Source of the DNA: an uncultured Bacteroidia bacterium
Lineage (GTDB): Bacteria > Bacteroidota > Bacteroidia > Bacteroidales > ML635J-15
Reading direction: 5' to 3'
Length of the DNA: 64,000 nucleotides
Assembly (NCBI GenBank): GCA_902791865.1
Contig: CADAXK010000002.1
Coordinates: 372,001 to 436,000 of the forward strand
Below the pieces are notes generated by a model. That model was not told where the DNA came from. It was given only the letters and a program-made list of their open reading frames with translations, and ran no database searches. This document shows, piece by piece, positions 50,443 to 62,000 of the stretch; positions within the stretch are counted from its first letter, which is position 1, and each line of letters begins with the position of its first letter. The translations under genes and the position numbers were made by a program.

Positions 50443-53400
50443 TTGTTCAGATATAAGGTCAGACGGTTTTTTATTATCTTGTTCTTGTTGACAATCAAGG
50501 ACTTGATTATACTTATTACCATTTTATACTCGCCTTATCTGCAAAGTTTCATTGCTAGAAATTGCATAGACTTTTTTGCAAAAAAATACAATATTGAACT
50601 TAGTGTCGGTGAGGTTTACATAAAAATACCAAACCAGATAGTGCTTTCCGATATAGAAATGAAGGATTCGTGCGGAAACATGCTACTGTCGGCAGACAAC
50701 CTTGATGCGACAATTGAAAAGATTTCGTTTAAGAACAATTTCCTTCTCCTCTCCGAAACGAATCTCAACAATCCGCTTATAAATGTCATTGTTGATGAAA
50801 ACGGAACAGCAAACTACAGTTACATACTTGACAAATTCGCTACAGAAGACACTTCTTCTTTTGACTTTAATGTCATCTGCAAGAAACTATCGATTACAAA
50901 CGGGCACCTGAAATACCTTGACAAAAGGTACGACAATTCTGCATCATCATTTAAGCCATCGGATATTGAAATAAAAGATTTTAATGCTGGCATAAGTCGT
51001 TTTAGATACATGAACGACACCATAAACGTCAATATCGACAACTTCTCGATGAACGAAAAATCGGGAATCGCAGTAAACAATATTTCTGGAAAAATAAAAT
51101 ACTACGACAAAGGAATATGCATAAAAGACTTGGATTTCAGAACCAACTATTCGGAACTTATATGCTCAGAAGTTGCACTAAGCGGCAAGGATAGCCTCTA
51201 CCTAAGCAACCCAATGGAAAAGGTTGATAAATTCACCGTAAACATCGACACATTAATATTATGCGTTGCCGACATAGCTCCTTTTTTGCCTCAATATCAA
51301 AATTTTTCCGACAGCATACATGTAAAAGGCAACTTCGTTGGACGGCTTGATGACTTCAAGTTCAAGAATTTCGGAATATCAATGTACAGCGGCACAAGAC
51401 TACATGCCAACCTATCGGTAAACGGTCTTCCTGATGTAGAGCAGACCATTGTATTCGGAAGCATATCGAACATGCAGACAAACAAAGACGACATAAACAG
51501 AATATTAAAACTCGTATCGCCAGAGAACCCGATACAAATTCCTTCGGAACTGGACAACCTAAACAGAATTGCCTTCAATGGAAACCTTTCGGGAATGCTA
51601 AACGACATGATGGCATTCGGACAATTTACCACCAACATCGGAACAATAAACACCGATATAGCCCTAATGCCCGACTGGAAAAACAAAACGCTTGAATATG
51701 ACGGAAGCATTTCGGCAAAAGAATTCAACCTGCACGACATAATACCAGGAAACAACGGACTCGGACTGCTATCGCTAAACCTGAACATAAGCGGAAACAT
51801 TGACTCGCTATCGCATACACAAAACAACCTCAACGGCAAAATACAACGTTTCGACTTCAACGGATACGCATATTCCAACATAAATGTCAGAGGCCGACTA
51901 TCAAATACAACATTCAACGGCAACATAAACATCAACGATCCGAACATTACAGCAGAAATCATAGGAAACTATAATTTCGGAGGTAAAAACAACAAGATCG
52001 AATTATCGACAGACTTGTATGCCAACCTAAAGGAACTCAACCTAGTGCAAGAAAATGTAAGCAATTCCGAACTCAAGCTAGTTCTTGGCGCACAACTTGA
52101 CGGTGACCTAGCAAACCGCCCGATTGGAAACATAACACTTAGCAATGCGGAGTTCAACATTGACGATAAACACATTACCGTAAACCGGTTGTCGGCCATT
52201 TCAAAAATCAACGATGATAAAAAATACAGCATCAACATCGATTCCGACATCTTAGAATTTGACATGTATGGAGATTTCAATATCAGCGAAGTAGCAGGTG
52301 ACATATACCACATGGTTGCCCAATCGCTTCCATCGGTATTCGGAAAATATGTAAAAACAAAAGCCAACGAAAACTACTTCACCTACCATTTCAGGATCAA
52401 GCACATAAACGACATCATCAAATTCTACGACAAGGAACTCATATTCCACGGTGACATATACAGTAGCAACGGATATGTTTTTGGCAACACACAAACACTA
52501 TACGGCAAGATAATGCTACCCAGGATAAGCAGAGGTGACTACTACATTGGCGAAAGCGAAATAGAAATGTACAGCATGAACGGAATTGCAAGTGTATACA
52601 TGAACTCGTCATCCATAGGAAACAACAATTTGTCGCTTGATAAAATAAGCCTTGCCATGTCGGCCGAAAACGACAGTTTAGGTCTAAACATGAACTGGAA
52701 AAACAGTGAAAGTAGCGATAATAGCGGATTTTTCTCTCTCGGCACCAAATTCATTCCTCACGGAAACGATTCTCTACCACGCATCGAAGCTCACATATCG
52801 CCATCCCAATTCATATTCGGAGATAGAATATGGGAACTCGGAGAAACCCAAATCAACTACGACAACAGCGAAGTTGAAATTGAAAATCTAAAGTTAGCAA
52901 ACGCAAACCAGATTCTAAACGTCAAGGGATACATCTCAAAAAATCCGGACAAAATACTATCATTCATAATCGACAATGTAGATGTAAGCAACATAAACCC
53001 GATAACACAGCCTGCTGGTTACGAATTCGGAGGCATACTATCGGGAAGTGGCCGCATATCAAATATTTACGACATTCCTGTATTCACCACTAATGTCAAC
53101 ATAACCGACCTTACCATCAACCAGGAACAACTCGGGAAATTGAGTCTATCGTCGAAATGGGACAATATGAGCAAAGCTTTCGTAATGAGCGGGACAAACA
53201 AGTACATCGAAATGAAAGGCACCTACCTTACAAAACTCGACAGCCTCGATGCCAGCATATTACTTAAAAACCTTAAACTTGATATTTTCGACAAGTATCT
53301 TAACGCGTACGAAATAAGCGGACTAACTGGAGATGCCAACGGAACAATTATGCTTACAGGCAGTATAAAAAAGCCGACAATAAACGGCGTTATAAACCTT

Positions 53401-54894
53401 AAGCAAACAGAATTCACATACGACTACCTGAAATTGAAGGCAATTACCGAAGACAAGGTTTACATAGGCAACGACAGAATTTACTTCGACGACTTCAAGG
53501 TTCGCGACGAAAATGGAAACATCGGCACAATAAATGGCGGCATATACCATGATAACTTCAAGAACTTCAGATTTGAACTTCTGGCGAGCCTGGAAGACTT
53601 CAAGGTTATGAATACAAAACTGTCGGACAACAACTTATTCTACGGAACAGTATATGCATCAGGCGGACTCACAGTAGAAGGAACTCCTAACAATTTCTCG
53701 ATATACGCAGGCGCCACGACAGGACCCGACACTAAGTTTGTGCTTCCAATGGAAGAGAACTACCACGCACAAAACACAAGCTACATAACATTCATATCTG
53801 CGGAAGAACGCAATAGCGACATCAGTAGCAGGAAATTCTCAACAACCGACTACTCCATAAAACTAGACATTGATGTAAAACCCGAAGCCGAAGTACAAAT
53901 CGTATTCGACCCAAGGACTGGCGACCGCATAAAGGCCAATGGAGAAGGTATGCTAAAAATAGAATACACATCTGACGACAAACTTTATATGTACGGTGAA
54001 ATCGAGATTGTAAAAGGCAACTACTTATTCACTCTCGAAAACATCATAAACAAACGCTTCACAATTCCATCTGGAGGTACTATAACATGGGATGGAGATC
54101 CATACGAAGGAAAACTGAACCTTGATGCCGTATACACGACAACAGTATCGCTAAAGGAACTTATGCGCGAAGAATACGACTCCACCGATACCAACAATAA
54201 GAAAGCAACCGTAGAATGCCACATGCACCTTATCGGAAACCTTATGTCGCCCGAGATTCAGTTCAGCATCAACATTCCTAACGGAAGCGACAAGGTAAAG
54301 ACAAAACTTGCAAGCCTTACTCAGGACGAAATAAACAAGCAGTTGCTTTATGTACTGGTAATTAATCAGTTCTACGACCCCAACGCTGAAATGTTGAACC
54401 AAACTGGTACAACAACCAACGCTGTTGGTGTAACTACCACACAGATGCTTTCGAACCAATTGAGCAACTGGCTGTCGAAAATTGTGAAAGATGTTGACGT
54501 CGGTTTCAAATACAGGCCTAGCACCGAATTTACCGGACAAGAAATCGAAGTGGCTCTTAGCACACAGATATTCAACGACCGACTGCTAATAAACGGAAAT
54601 CTCGGAATTAGCGACAAGAAGTTCAACAACGAAAACATTGTCGGCGATGTTGAGGTACAATGGAAACTGAACAAAAAAGGTTCTCTGCGCATAAAAGGTT
54701 TCTCGCGGAAGAATACAGACATAGAGGCCGAATACGGTCCGTACACTACTGGTGCCGGCATATTCTACACCGAAGAGTTCGACACTTTCGGCGAACTCAT
54801 GCGCAAGATATGGAACGGCATATCTTTCAAGCAGGCGAGAGAAAAGCACAAGGCAAAAAAAGCACAGAAAAATGCAACGGTAAAGAAAAAATAA
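50443..54894 (+). CDS. tamB: Translocation and assembly module protein TamB
   Basis: A 1483-residue AsmA/TamB-family protein: one N-terminal TM anchor (FFIILFLLTIKDLIILITIL), then about 1,300 residues of repeated beta strands (FNGNLSG, LSLNLNISGNIDSL, LSGSGRISNIYD), and a C-terminal DUF490 region with ASLTQDEINKQLLYVLVINQFY and GTTTNAVGVTTTQMLSNQLSNWL. TamB spans the periplasm and moves phospholipids or assists outer-membrane protein insertion. The start is uncertain: a TTG at 50443 is the first possible codon after an in-frame TAA, and no ATG lies before the anchor. A near-consensus -7 element (GATATTTG, 50408-50415) sits before it. Confidence 0.88.
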   Translation: MFRYKVRRFFIILFLLTIKDLIILITILYSPYLQSFIARNCIDFFAKKYNIELSVGEVYIKIPNQIVLSDIEMKDSCGNMLLSADNLDATIEKISFKNNFLLLSETNLNNPLINVIVDENGTANYSYILDKFATEDTSSFDFNVICKKLSITNGHLKYLDKRYDNSASSFKPSDIEIKDFNAGISRFRYMNDTINVNIDNFSMNEKSGIAVNNISGKIKYYDKGICIKDLDFRTNYSELICSEVALSGKDSLYLSNPMEKVDKFTVNIDTLILCVADIAPFLPQYQNFSDSIHVKGNFVGRLDDFKFKNFGISMYSGTRLHANLSVNGLPDVEQTIVFGSISNMQTNKDDINRILKLVSPENPIQIPSELDNLNRIAFNGNLSGMLNDMMAFGQFTTNIGTINTDIALMPDWKNKTLEYDGSISAKEFNLHDIIPGNNGLGLLSLNLNISGNIDSLSHTQNNLNGKIQRFDFNGYAYSNINVRGRLSNTTFNGNININDPNITAEIIGNYNFGGKNNKIELSTDLYANLKELNLVQENVSNSELKLVLGAQLDGDLANRPIGNITLSNAEFNIDDKHITVNRLSAISKINDDKKYSINIDSDILEFDMYGDFNISEVAGDIYHMVAQSLPSVFGKYVKTKANENYFTYHFRIKHINDIIKFYDKELIFHGDIYSSNGYVFGNTQTLYGKIMLPRISRGDYYIGESEIEMYSMNGIASVYMNSSSIGNNNLSLDKISLAMSAENDSLGLNMNWKNSESSDNSGFFSLGTKFIPHGNDSLPRIEAHISPSQFIFGDRIWELGETQINYDNSEVEIENLKLANANQILNVKGYISKNPDKILSFIIDNVDVSNINPITQPAGYEFGGILSGSGRISNIYDIPVFTTNVNITDLTINQEQLGKLSLSSKWDNMSKAFVMSGTNKYIEMKGTYLTKLDSLDASILLKNLKLDIFDKYLNAYEISGLTGDANGTIMLTGSIKKPTINGVINLKQTEFTYDYLKLKAITEDKVYIGNDRIYFDDFKVRDENGNIGTINGGIYHDNFKNFRFELLASLEDFKVMNTKLSDNNLFYGTVYASGGLTVEGTPNNFSIYAGATTGPDTKFVLPMEENYHAQNTSYITFISAEERNSDISSRKFSTTDYSIKLDIDVKPEAEVQIVFDPRTGDRIKANGEGMLKIEYTSDDKLYMYGEIEIVKGNYLFTLENIINKRFTIPSGGTITWDGDPYEGKLNLDAVYTTTVSLKELMREEYDSTDTNNKKATVECHMHLIGNLMSPEIQFSINIPNGSDKVKTKLASLTQDEINKQLLYVLVINQFYDPNAEMLNQTGTTTNAVGVTTTQMLSNQLSNWLSKIVKDVDVGFKYRPSTEFTGQEIEVALSTQIFNDRLLINGNLGISDKKFNNENIVGDVEVQWKLNKKGSLRIKGFSRKNTDIEAEYGPYTTGAGIFYTEEFDTFGELMRKIWNGISFKQAREKHKAKKAQKNATVKKK

Positions 54895-54980
54895 GGACAC
54901 CGCTAATATGACAGCAGGTGCCAATCCTTAGTTTCTGGTTGTTTAGATGCAGAATATTACGCCTGTACTATTGGAAATTG

Positions 54981-55934
54981 TTATTCCAACGTCTCCTCTA
55001 TCTGGTAGTCGTTCCTGATTGTAGAATTCCTTGAAATCATCTCACCTACAAAGCCAGAAAGGAACATCTGCGTACCAAGAATCATCATTACCAATGCGAG
55101 GTAGAAATATGCGGTATCGGTAACAAGCGGAGCTGGCACATGCTTGCACAATGCAGCAATCTTAATTCCTCCAACCACACATATAGCAATGAAACCTATT
55201 ATGAACATCACACTGCCCCACAATCCGAAGAAGTGCATTGGACGCTTGCCGAATCGCGACAGAAAATACAGAGAGAACAAATCCAAGTAACCATGCACAA
55301 ACCTGTCCAAGCCAAATTTGGATGTTCCGTACTGCCTCTTGCGATGCTCAACAACCTTCTCGCCAATCTTCGAGAAGCCTGCATTTTTTGCCAAATAAGG
55401 AATATAGCGGTGCATTTCGCCATAAACCTCAATATTTTTCACAACCTTGCTTCGGTATGCCTTCAAACCGCAATTCATATCGTGCAGTTTAAGTCCTGTT
55501 ACTCGGCGAGCTGTCGCATTATACAATTTTGATGGGATATTCTTTGTAAAAGTATTGTCGTAGCGTTTTTTCTTCCAGCCAGAAACGAGGTCGTAGCCAT
55601 CCTCCTTAATCATGCGGTACAATTCGGGAACCTCATCGGGACTATCCTGCATATCAGCATCCATAGTGATTACTACATCGCCACGGCTTGCCTGAAAACC
55701 AACCTGCAAGGCTGCAGACTTGCCATAGTTCCTGCGGAACGAAATGCCCCTTACCTGCTCGTGCTTTTTCTTCAAATCGCAAACAACATTCCACGAATTG
55801 TCTGTACTACCATCATTTACAAATAGAATCTCAAACGAAAACGAATGCTCGTTCATCACGCGCACAATCCATTCGCACAATTCGGGCAAGGACTCCTCCT
55901 CGTTATACAACGGAACTACAACAGAAATATCCAT
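54981..55934 (-). CDS. Family 2 glycosyltransferase (GtrB/DPM-like)
   Basis: A 317-residue membrane-anchored GT2 enzyme. Catalytic domain: VVVPLYNEEESLPELCEW, FVNDGSTDNSW, VITMDADMQDSPDEVP (DxD-type). Two C-terminal TM segments (MFIIGFIAICVVGGIKIAAL and AYFYLALVMMILGTQMFLSGFVG) are typical of polyprenyl-phosphate glycosyltransferases such as GtrB. It likely transfers a sugar onto undecaprenyl phosphate; which sugar is unknown. Start ATG is at 55934, since the longer ATG (56003) lies beyond the -7 element at 55950-55957. Confidence 0.87.
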   Translation of the reverse strand: MDISVVVPLYNEEESLPELCEWIVRVMNEHSFSFEILFVNDGSTDNSWNVVCDLKKKHEQVRGISFRRNYGKSAALQVGFQASRGDVVITMDADMQDSPDEVPELYRMIKEDGYDLVSGWKKKRYDNTFTKNIPSKLYNATARRVTGLKLHDMNCGLKAYRSKVVKNIEVYGEMHRYIPYLAKNAGFSKIGEKVVEHRKRQYGTSKFGLDRFVHGYLDLFSLYFLSRFGKRPMHFFGLWGSVMFIIGFIAICVVGGIKIAALCKHVPAPLVTDTAYFYLALVMMILGTQMFLSGFVGEMISRNSTIRNDYQIEETLE

Positions 55935-55949
55935 AGTTACAATTTTTTG

Positions 55950-55957
55950 CAAATGTA
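55950..55957 (-). promoter_or_regulatory. -7 promoter element for the glycosyltransferase gene
   Basis: TACATTTG on the minus strand, an exact TAnnTTTG match, 16 bp before the ATG at 55934. Confidence 0.5.
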
Positions 55958-55968
55958 AAACAAAAAAA

Positions 55969-55990
55969 CGGGTGGAAAAAATTCCACCCG
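55969..55990 (-). terminator. Terminator after the giant adhesin gene
   Basis: CGGGTGGAA and TTCCACCCG pair around a short A-loop. The A-run at 55962-55968 gives a U-tract on the minus strand, 32 bp past the stop at 56022. Confidence 0.8.
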
Positions 55991-56021
55991 CAAAGTTTTT
56001 CAAAATTACATCAATATTGCA

Positions 56022-59000
56022 TCAGAACAAAACTGTAACAGTACCCTTATAGGTATCTTCGTCGCTATGCAACTTTATAATATACAAGTAAACGCCAGAA
56101 GGTACGAAATGGCCTCTATAGCTTCCGTCCCAGCGCTTGCCATTGCCTCGTTCATGATACAAAAGCTGTCCCCAACGGTTGAACACATAGATATGCGCAT
56201 CAGGGAACAATTCGATATTCTCAATTATCCATTCATCGTTAACACCATCTCCATTAGGTGTGAAAACATTAGGTATACGTATGCAGTCGTTATAGCTTTC
56301 GGAGATAACCACATCGTCAACCGTTTTCGTACAACCACTAGCATCAGTAACTACAATATTATAAACACCTGAACGCAAACCAGTGAATATTGATGAATCG
56401 GACGTGTAATCGTCAAGGGTGTATGTATACGGAGCAGATCCACCCGCAACAACAAGTTCGACATAACCATCGTTAAGGTCCTTACAAGATGGCGCATGCT
56501 CCATAGCGACAACACCAAGTCTTTCGGGCTGAGCTACGGCAACCGAAGTTGATTCAGTACAACCGTTAGCATCCTTTACATCTATCCTATATACACCAGG
56601 GCGAAGATGGTCGTAAACTGTTCGTCCATGTGTTACCGAACTTCCGTTAACGAAACCATAATCATAGGGTTCCACACCACCTTCGGCACGTATTTCTATA
56701 CGACCATTCTTGCTTCCGTAACAATCAACATCCGTTACTTCTGCATTAATTACGACTGGTGCTGGCGAATTTACAGTAAAGTTACCCTGCGACACGCAAC
56801 CATTCGAATCTGTAACGACAACACTGTAAACACCTCTCCTAATTCCAAACAGATTAGGTTCGGAACTTCCATTTGACCATAAATACTGGTAAGGTTCATG
56901 ACCTCCACTAACATTCAATGTTATCGAACCATCATTTGTATTATGACATTTAGCATCACTAATCTGCGAATACATAAACAGTTCTGTTGGAGAATTAACC
57001 TGATAGCTTGCGACACCCTCGCAACCCCAAGCATCCGTCAGCGTAACTACATACAGACCAGCATCTACTCCATAAATTGCAGGTCCGCTTTGTCCACTAC
57101 TCCACTGATATATTACAGGTTGCTGAGCATATACTGATGTTACAGTCAAGGTTGCATCACTTGCTCCGAAGCAACTGATAGGATTAACCTCTTCGATATA
57201 AGCCGAAAGCATACCAACTACACTTATCTGCGAAGTTGCAGTAGCCATACAACCATTGGCATCGGTAACTGTCAACGAATAGCTTCCGCTTGAAACGCCC
57301 GACAATGTCTCTGAAATACCTCCATTCGACCACATATACGAATACGGAGTATTTCCTCCATAAGTATTAGCCATAAGCGAACCTTGAGATACACCACACT
57401 CAACATTATTTGCAATAATGCCAACATTTAACAAAGCAGGCTCTGTAACAACAACTGTAGAAGAAGCCGTACATCCATTGGTATCTGTTACCAATAGGCT
57501 ATATGATCCAGCACCTACCCCCACAAGGTTGTTGCTTGAATATCCGTTGCTCCATTGGTAACTATATGGAGGAACACCTCCGCCAATAGCCGATATGCTA
57601 ACACTACCATTGGCAAGTCCATAGCATGAAACACTACTAGCTGTAAGTTCTATCGACAATACAGACGGCTCGCCAACCCTTACAACGCCTGTCTTTGTAC
57701 AACCGTTCGCATCGGTAACTGTATATCCGAAATCAGAGTTAACCGGCACATTGATATTCTCCAGTCCGTTAGAATTGTCCTGCCATACTACTGAATACGG
57801 AGATGTACCACCAGTAACTACAAGGTTTGCACTTCCCGATTCTCCATAACACCGTGCATTAGCAGAAACCGCATTGACAGAAATATCAGTAGGTTCAACC
57901 AACGATACAAATGTTGTAGATTGACAGCCATTAGCATCTGTAACTACATAATTATATGCGCCCGCTGTAACGTCATAAATTCCAACATTCTGATAAGGCA
58001 ATGTTCCTCCAGTTGCCGATACCGTTACTTCTGCAGTTTCCCCATGACAAAGAATTTGTTCTGCCGACGATGATGCGACAAGTAATTCTGGAGTTTCTAT
58101 TTCGACAGAAACCGTTGACACACAATTGTGAGCATCAGTTATAGTAACATTATATGATCCTGCCGCAAGGTTATCAAACTCATGAGAATTTGACATTTCG
58201 GTAAAGGTACCAGAATTCCAAACGATTGTATATGGGGCCATTCCATCTTGCATATTTATGGTAAAGCTACCATTTCTATCGCCGAAGCAAAGTACCGGTA
58301 CAGGCTGACCAGCAACTACACTCATTTCCGCACCTACTTCAATTGTAACAGTCTGCGTTGCTACACAACCATTAGCATCTGTTACTGTCATTGTATATTC
58401 CCCAGCTTCGAGATGTGACACAACCGAATTACCTGTTACAGTATAATTTGTATTTCCATCCCATGAATACGACAAATTGCCTGTTCCTCCTGTTACATTT
58501 AACCTGGCTTCACCCAATGTCGTACAATATTGGTCAGTTGTTCCAGTAAGCTGGATTGATATTTCATCTGGATTTTGGATAACATAAGTTGTTGTTATCA
58601 TACAACCATTTGAATCCGTAACAGTAAGTCCGTATGTTCCTGCCGGTGCAGTTATCTGTTGTGAATTTACGGCAGGAAGTCCATCGGTTCTCCATGTATA
58701 TGTAAGCGTACCTGTTCCACCTCCTGCATAAGCGTTGACAACAGTTGTTCCATTATGACATTGGATGTCGTTACCAACAATACTACTAATATAAAGTTCC
58801 TGCGGATTCTCAGGACTTACACTAGCCTGTGCAACACATCCCTCAGCATCGGTAACAGTAACTGTGTATGTTGTGTATTCGGTAAGAGCTGTACGCGACT
58901 GACCTGCAATATTTCCAGTCCATACATACGAATAACCTCCATTTCCACCATCGGCCGAAGCTGAAATATCAAAGGCATCGTCATGACAATTAATTACGGA

Positions 59001-62000
59001 TGTAACGGAAGCCGAAACTGTTAGCAGGTCAGATTCTTCAATTTCAACAGAAACATTGTCGGAACATCCATTTGCATCTACTACAGAAACACCGTATATG
59101 CCAGCTCGCAACGAAGAAAATTCATGAGAAGAAGCGGTTTCGGTCAATGTTCCATTTGTCCAAGTTATAGCGTATGGAGAAGTTCCGTTGACGAACTCAA
59201 TTTCGAAACTACCAGTAGCCATACCGTTGCAATAAACCCTATTATTGGATATTACATCCACTGTCATGTCATTGCCGTTAGGAATGTTCACCGACTGCGA
59301 ATAACCACAACCATTTCCATCTGTTACAGAAACATTATGTAAACCAGATGTCAGGCTGACCGTTATTGCAGATGTATATGAATTTACACTGCCACCATCC
59401 CATGAATACGATATGCTACCTTGTCCTCCAAATATTGACAAGTCGACACTACCGAGAGTTTCGCATGTCTGTTCGACAATGTTGTTAAAGTTAACGCCAA
59501 GTTCGTCTGGTTCTGTAATAGTTATATCATCGCTTGCATGACAGCCGTTTTCATCGGCAATCGTATATGTATGCGTACCTGCATTGACATTATCAAAAGT
59601 GCCTGTGCCAGAATAAGCTCCAGTACCGCCATTTCCTGTAACAGTCACAGTAGAGGTCTGTCCGTGACACAATATTTCATCCGCAGAAATCGAAATCTGA
59701 ACTTCTGAAGGCTCTATTGCATTCACTGATGCCATTGCGATACAGCCGTTATCATCGGTAACAGTCACTGCATATAGGCCATACTCTTCCAAGCCATTTT
59801 GCGACTGCGTATTTGCACCATTGTGCCATGAATATGAGTAAGCATGTCCATCAGCAAGGGTTCCGCCATTGGCGGTTACCATTACACCAAATTTATCTCC
59901 GTGGCACAATATTGGAGTTGTCAATTCTGCTGTAGCCTCAAGCAAAGCAGGTTCATCAACTGTAGTTGTCAAAGTGCTTGAACATTCATCAGCATCGGTA
60001 ACAATAACAGTGTAGTTTCCTGCCGGCAAACCGGAAATTTCATACGATGACGACATAACATCATTCTCATTTCCATTTGCCACCGTAGAAGTCCATACTA
60101 TAGAATATGGTGAACGACCTGTTATGTTTTCAACATCTATACTACCTGAACCATTGCCATTACACGAAAGGTCGTGGGCTGCAAGCGAGAACGATACAGT
60201 TCCGCCAATGTCATCGATGGTCACCTGTGCAGTACCAGGACATCCGTTGGAATCGGTAACTAATACTGTATAATTGCCACCAGCAAGACCTGTTACACTT
60301 TCACCGTTTCCAATTGTTTCACCGTTTGCATCATTGGTCCACTGATATTGATAGCCAGTTTCGGAACCTCCAGTTATAGAAGTTACAAATACTGAGCCCA
60401 TAGTTGCGCAAACCTTATCGGTCTTATCTGCTGATACAACTACCGGGTTGGGCTGATTTACAGTAACAGAAGTAGATGTTGCACACAAATGTTCGTCAGT
60501 AACAGTAACAGTATATGTACCAGCAGTAATATTAGAAAGTTCATTGGAATTAGTTCCTACGGTAGCATTTTCACTGTTATGCCATTCATAACTATATTCG
60601 CCAAAGCCATTCGATACCGAAAGCGTTATGGTTGCTGTTCCGCCATTACACAATATTGTGCTAACCGTAGGCTCTGCTATTGTCGGATAGCCAGTCTGCG
60701 AAGTATTTATGCTAGCATTTGCAGTACAATGTGTGCTGTTATCGGTAACTACTACGGTATAGGTACGGTTCACGTCAGCACCAACAATCTGAGCAGAAGC
60801 CTGTCCTCCGTCCCAAGCGTAAGAATAGTCGCCAGAACCATTTACGCCTTCAGCCACGATGACAATGTCGCCTGTACAGAAGCCATCGGTCTGAGTAGCT
60901 TCGGCTGTAAGTTCGCAACTGCAATTACCGACTTCAATTGAAGCCTCATTTGAACACGAACCCTGCGTAACAGTTACCGTGTATGTAGTCTGCCCATCAG
61001 GATGAATTGAAATGGTTTCTGTAGTTGCAGTTGTTGACCATACGTATGACATACCGCTCGGACTTGCTGCCAAAACAGCATCTTCGCCAGAGCATACCTC
61101 GGTATCGCCGACAATAGAAATTGCAGCGTCCGGAGTCGGGTTAACGGTCAGGTGAACCGGTTCGGATAAAGCACGGCAGTTGGTCAGGATATTTCCCTGC
61201 GCCGATATTGCCAACCTGTAGTAGCCTTCATTGGCTTCCTGAACATTTGCCATCGACAAGTCTTCGGCAGTCTGTCCTGCAACTGCTTCCCATACCGAAT
61301 TGTCAAGCGGATCGCCAGTTTCGCTGTAGAACCACTGGTACTGCAACGGCTCAATGAAAGTTCCTTCGTTCAAGTATGTAGCATTTACATTATAAGTTTG
61401 TCCAGAACACAATTCTGTTTCGCCAGCAGGAATATTTATCTGTGGTACGCACAAACGAATCTCAATGTCGTCGATTGCAAAGTCGTTGCCCGAAGTTGAA
61501 GCATTCGGATTATTGAGCGACAACCTTACTCGTGTTACTCCTGCCGGAATTGTGAAGCTCATTCCATAGCGTTCCCATTGTGCATCGCTTATATTTGAAT
61601 GAGCAGAAATTGTCGAAGTTGTATAGTCTGTTATTACAGTACCGTTGTCTGCATTTTCAATATGGAAGTTCAAACCTGATATTGAACTTGATGAGTTAAC
61701 GTTCAGAATCCATACGGAGAAATAGAGTTCCGAACCCGAGCACAAGTCGTCGATTGTTGTTTCGTAGAACTGTCCCGAGGTGCTTCCTGCATCAACCTGC
61801 ATCATGTAGCCACGAGAAACATCATCAGAATGTGTATGGTCTGAAAGATTTCCATGCCATCCTGGATGTCCCGCAAGCGTATATTTTACAAGTGCATATA
61901 CACCCCTACTGTTCTGGCAATCTCCGTGGTTTCTACAATCCCAACCATTAATACCAGTATTCCATTGATAGTTAGCATTATAATTACACTCTGTAATATT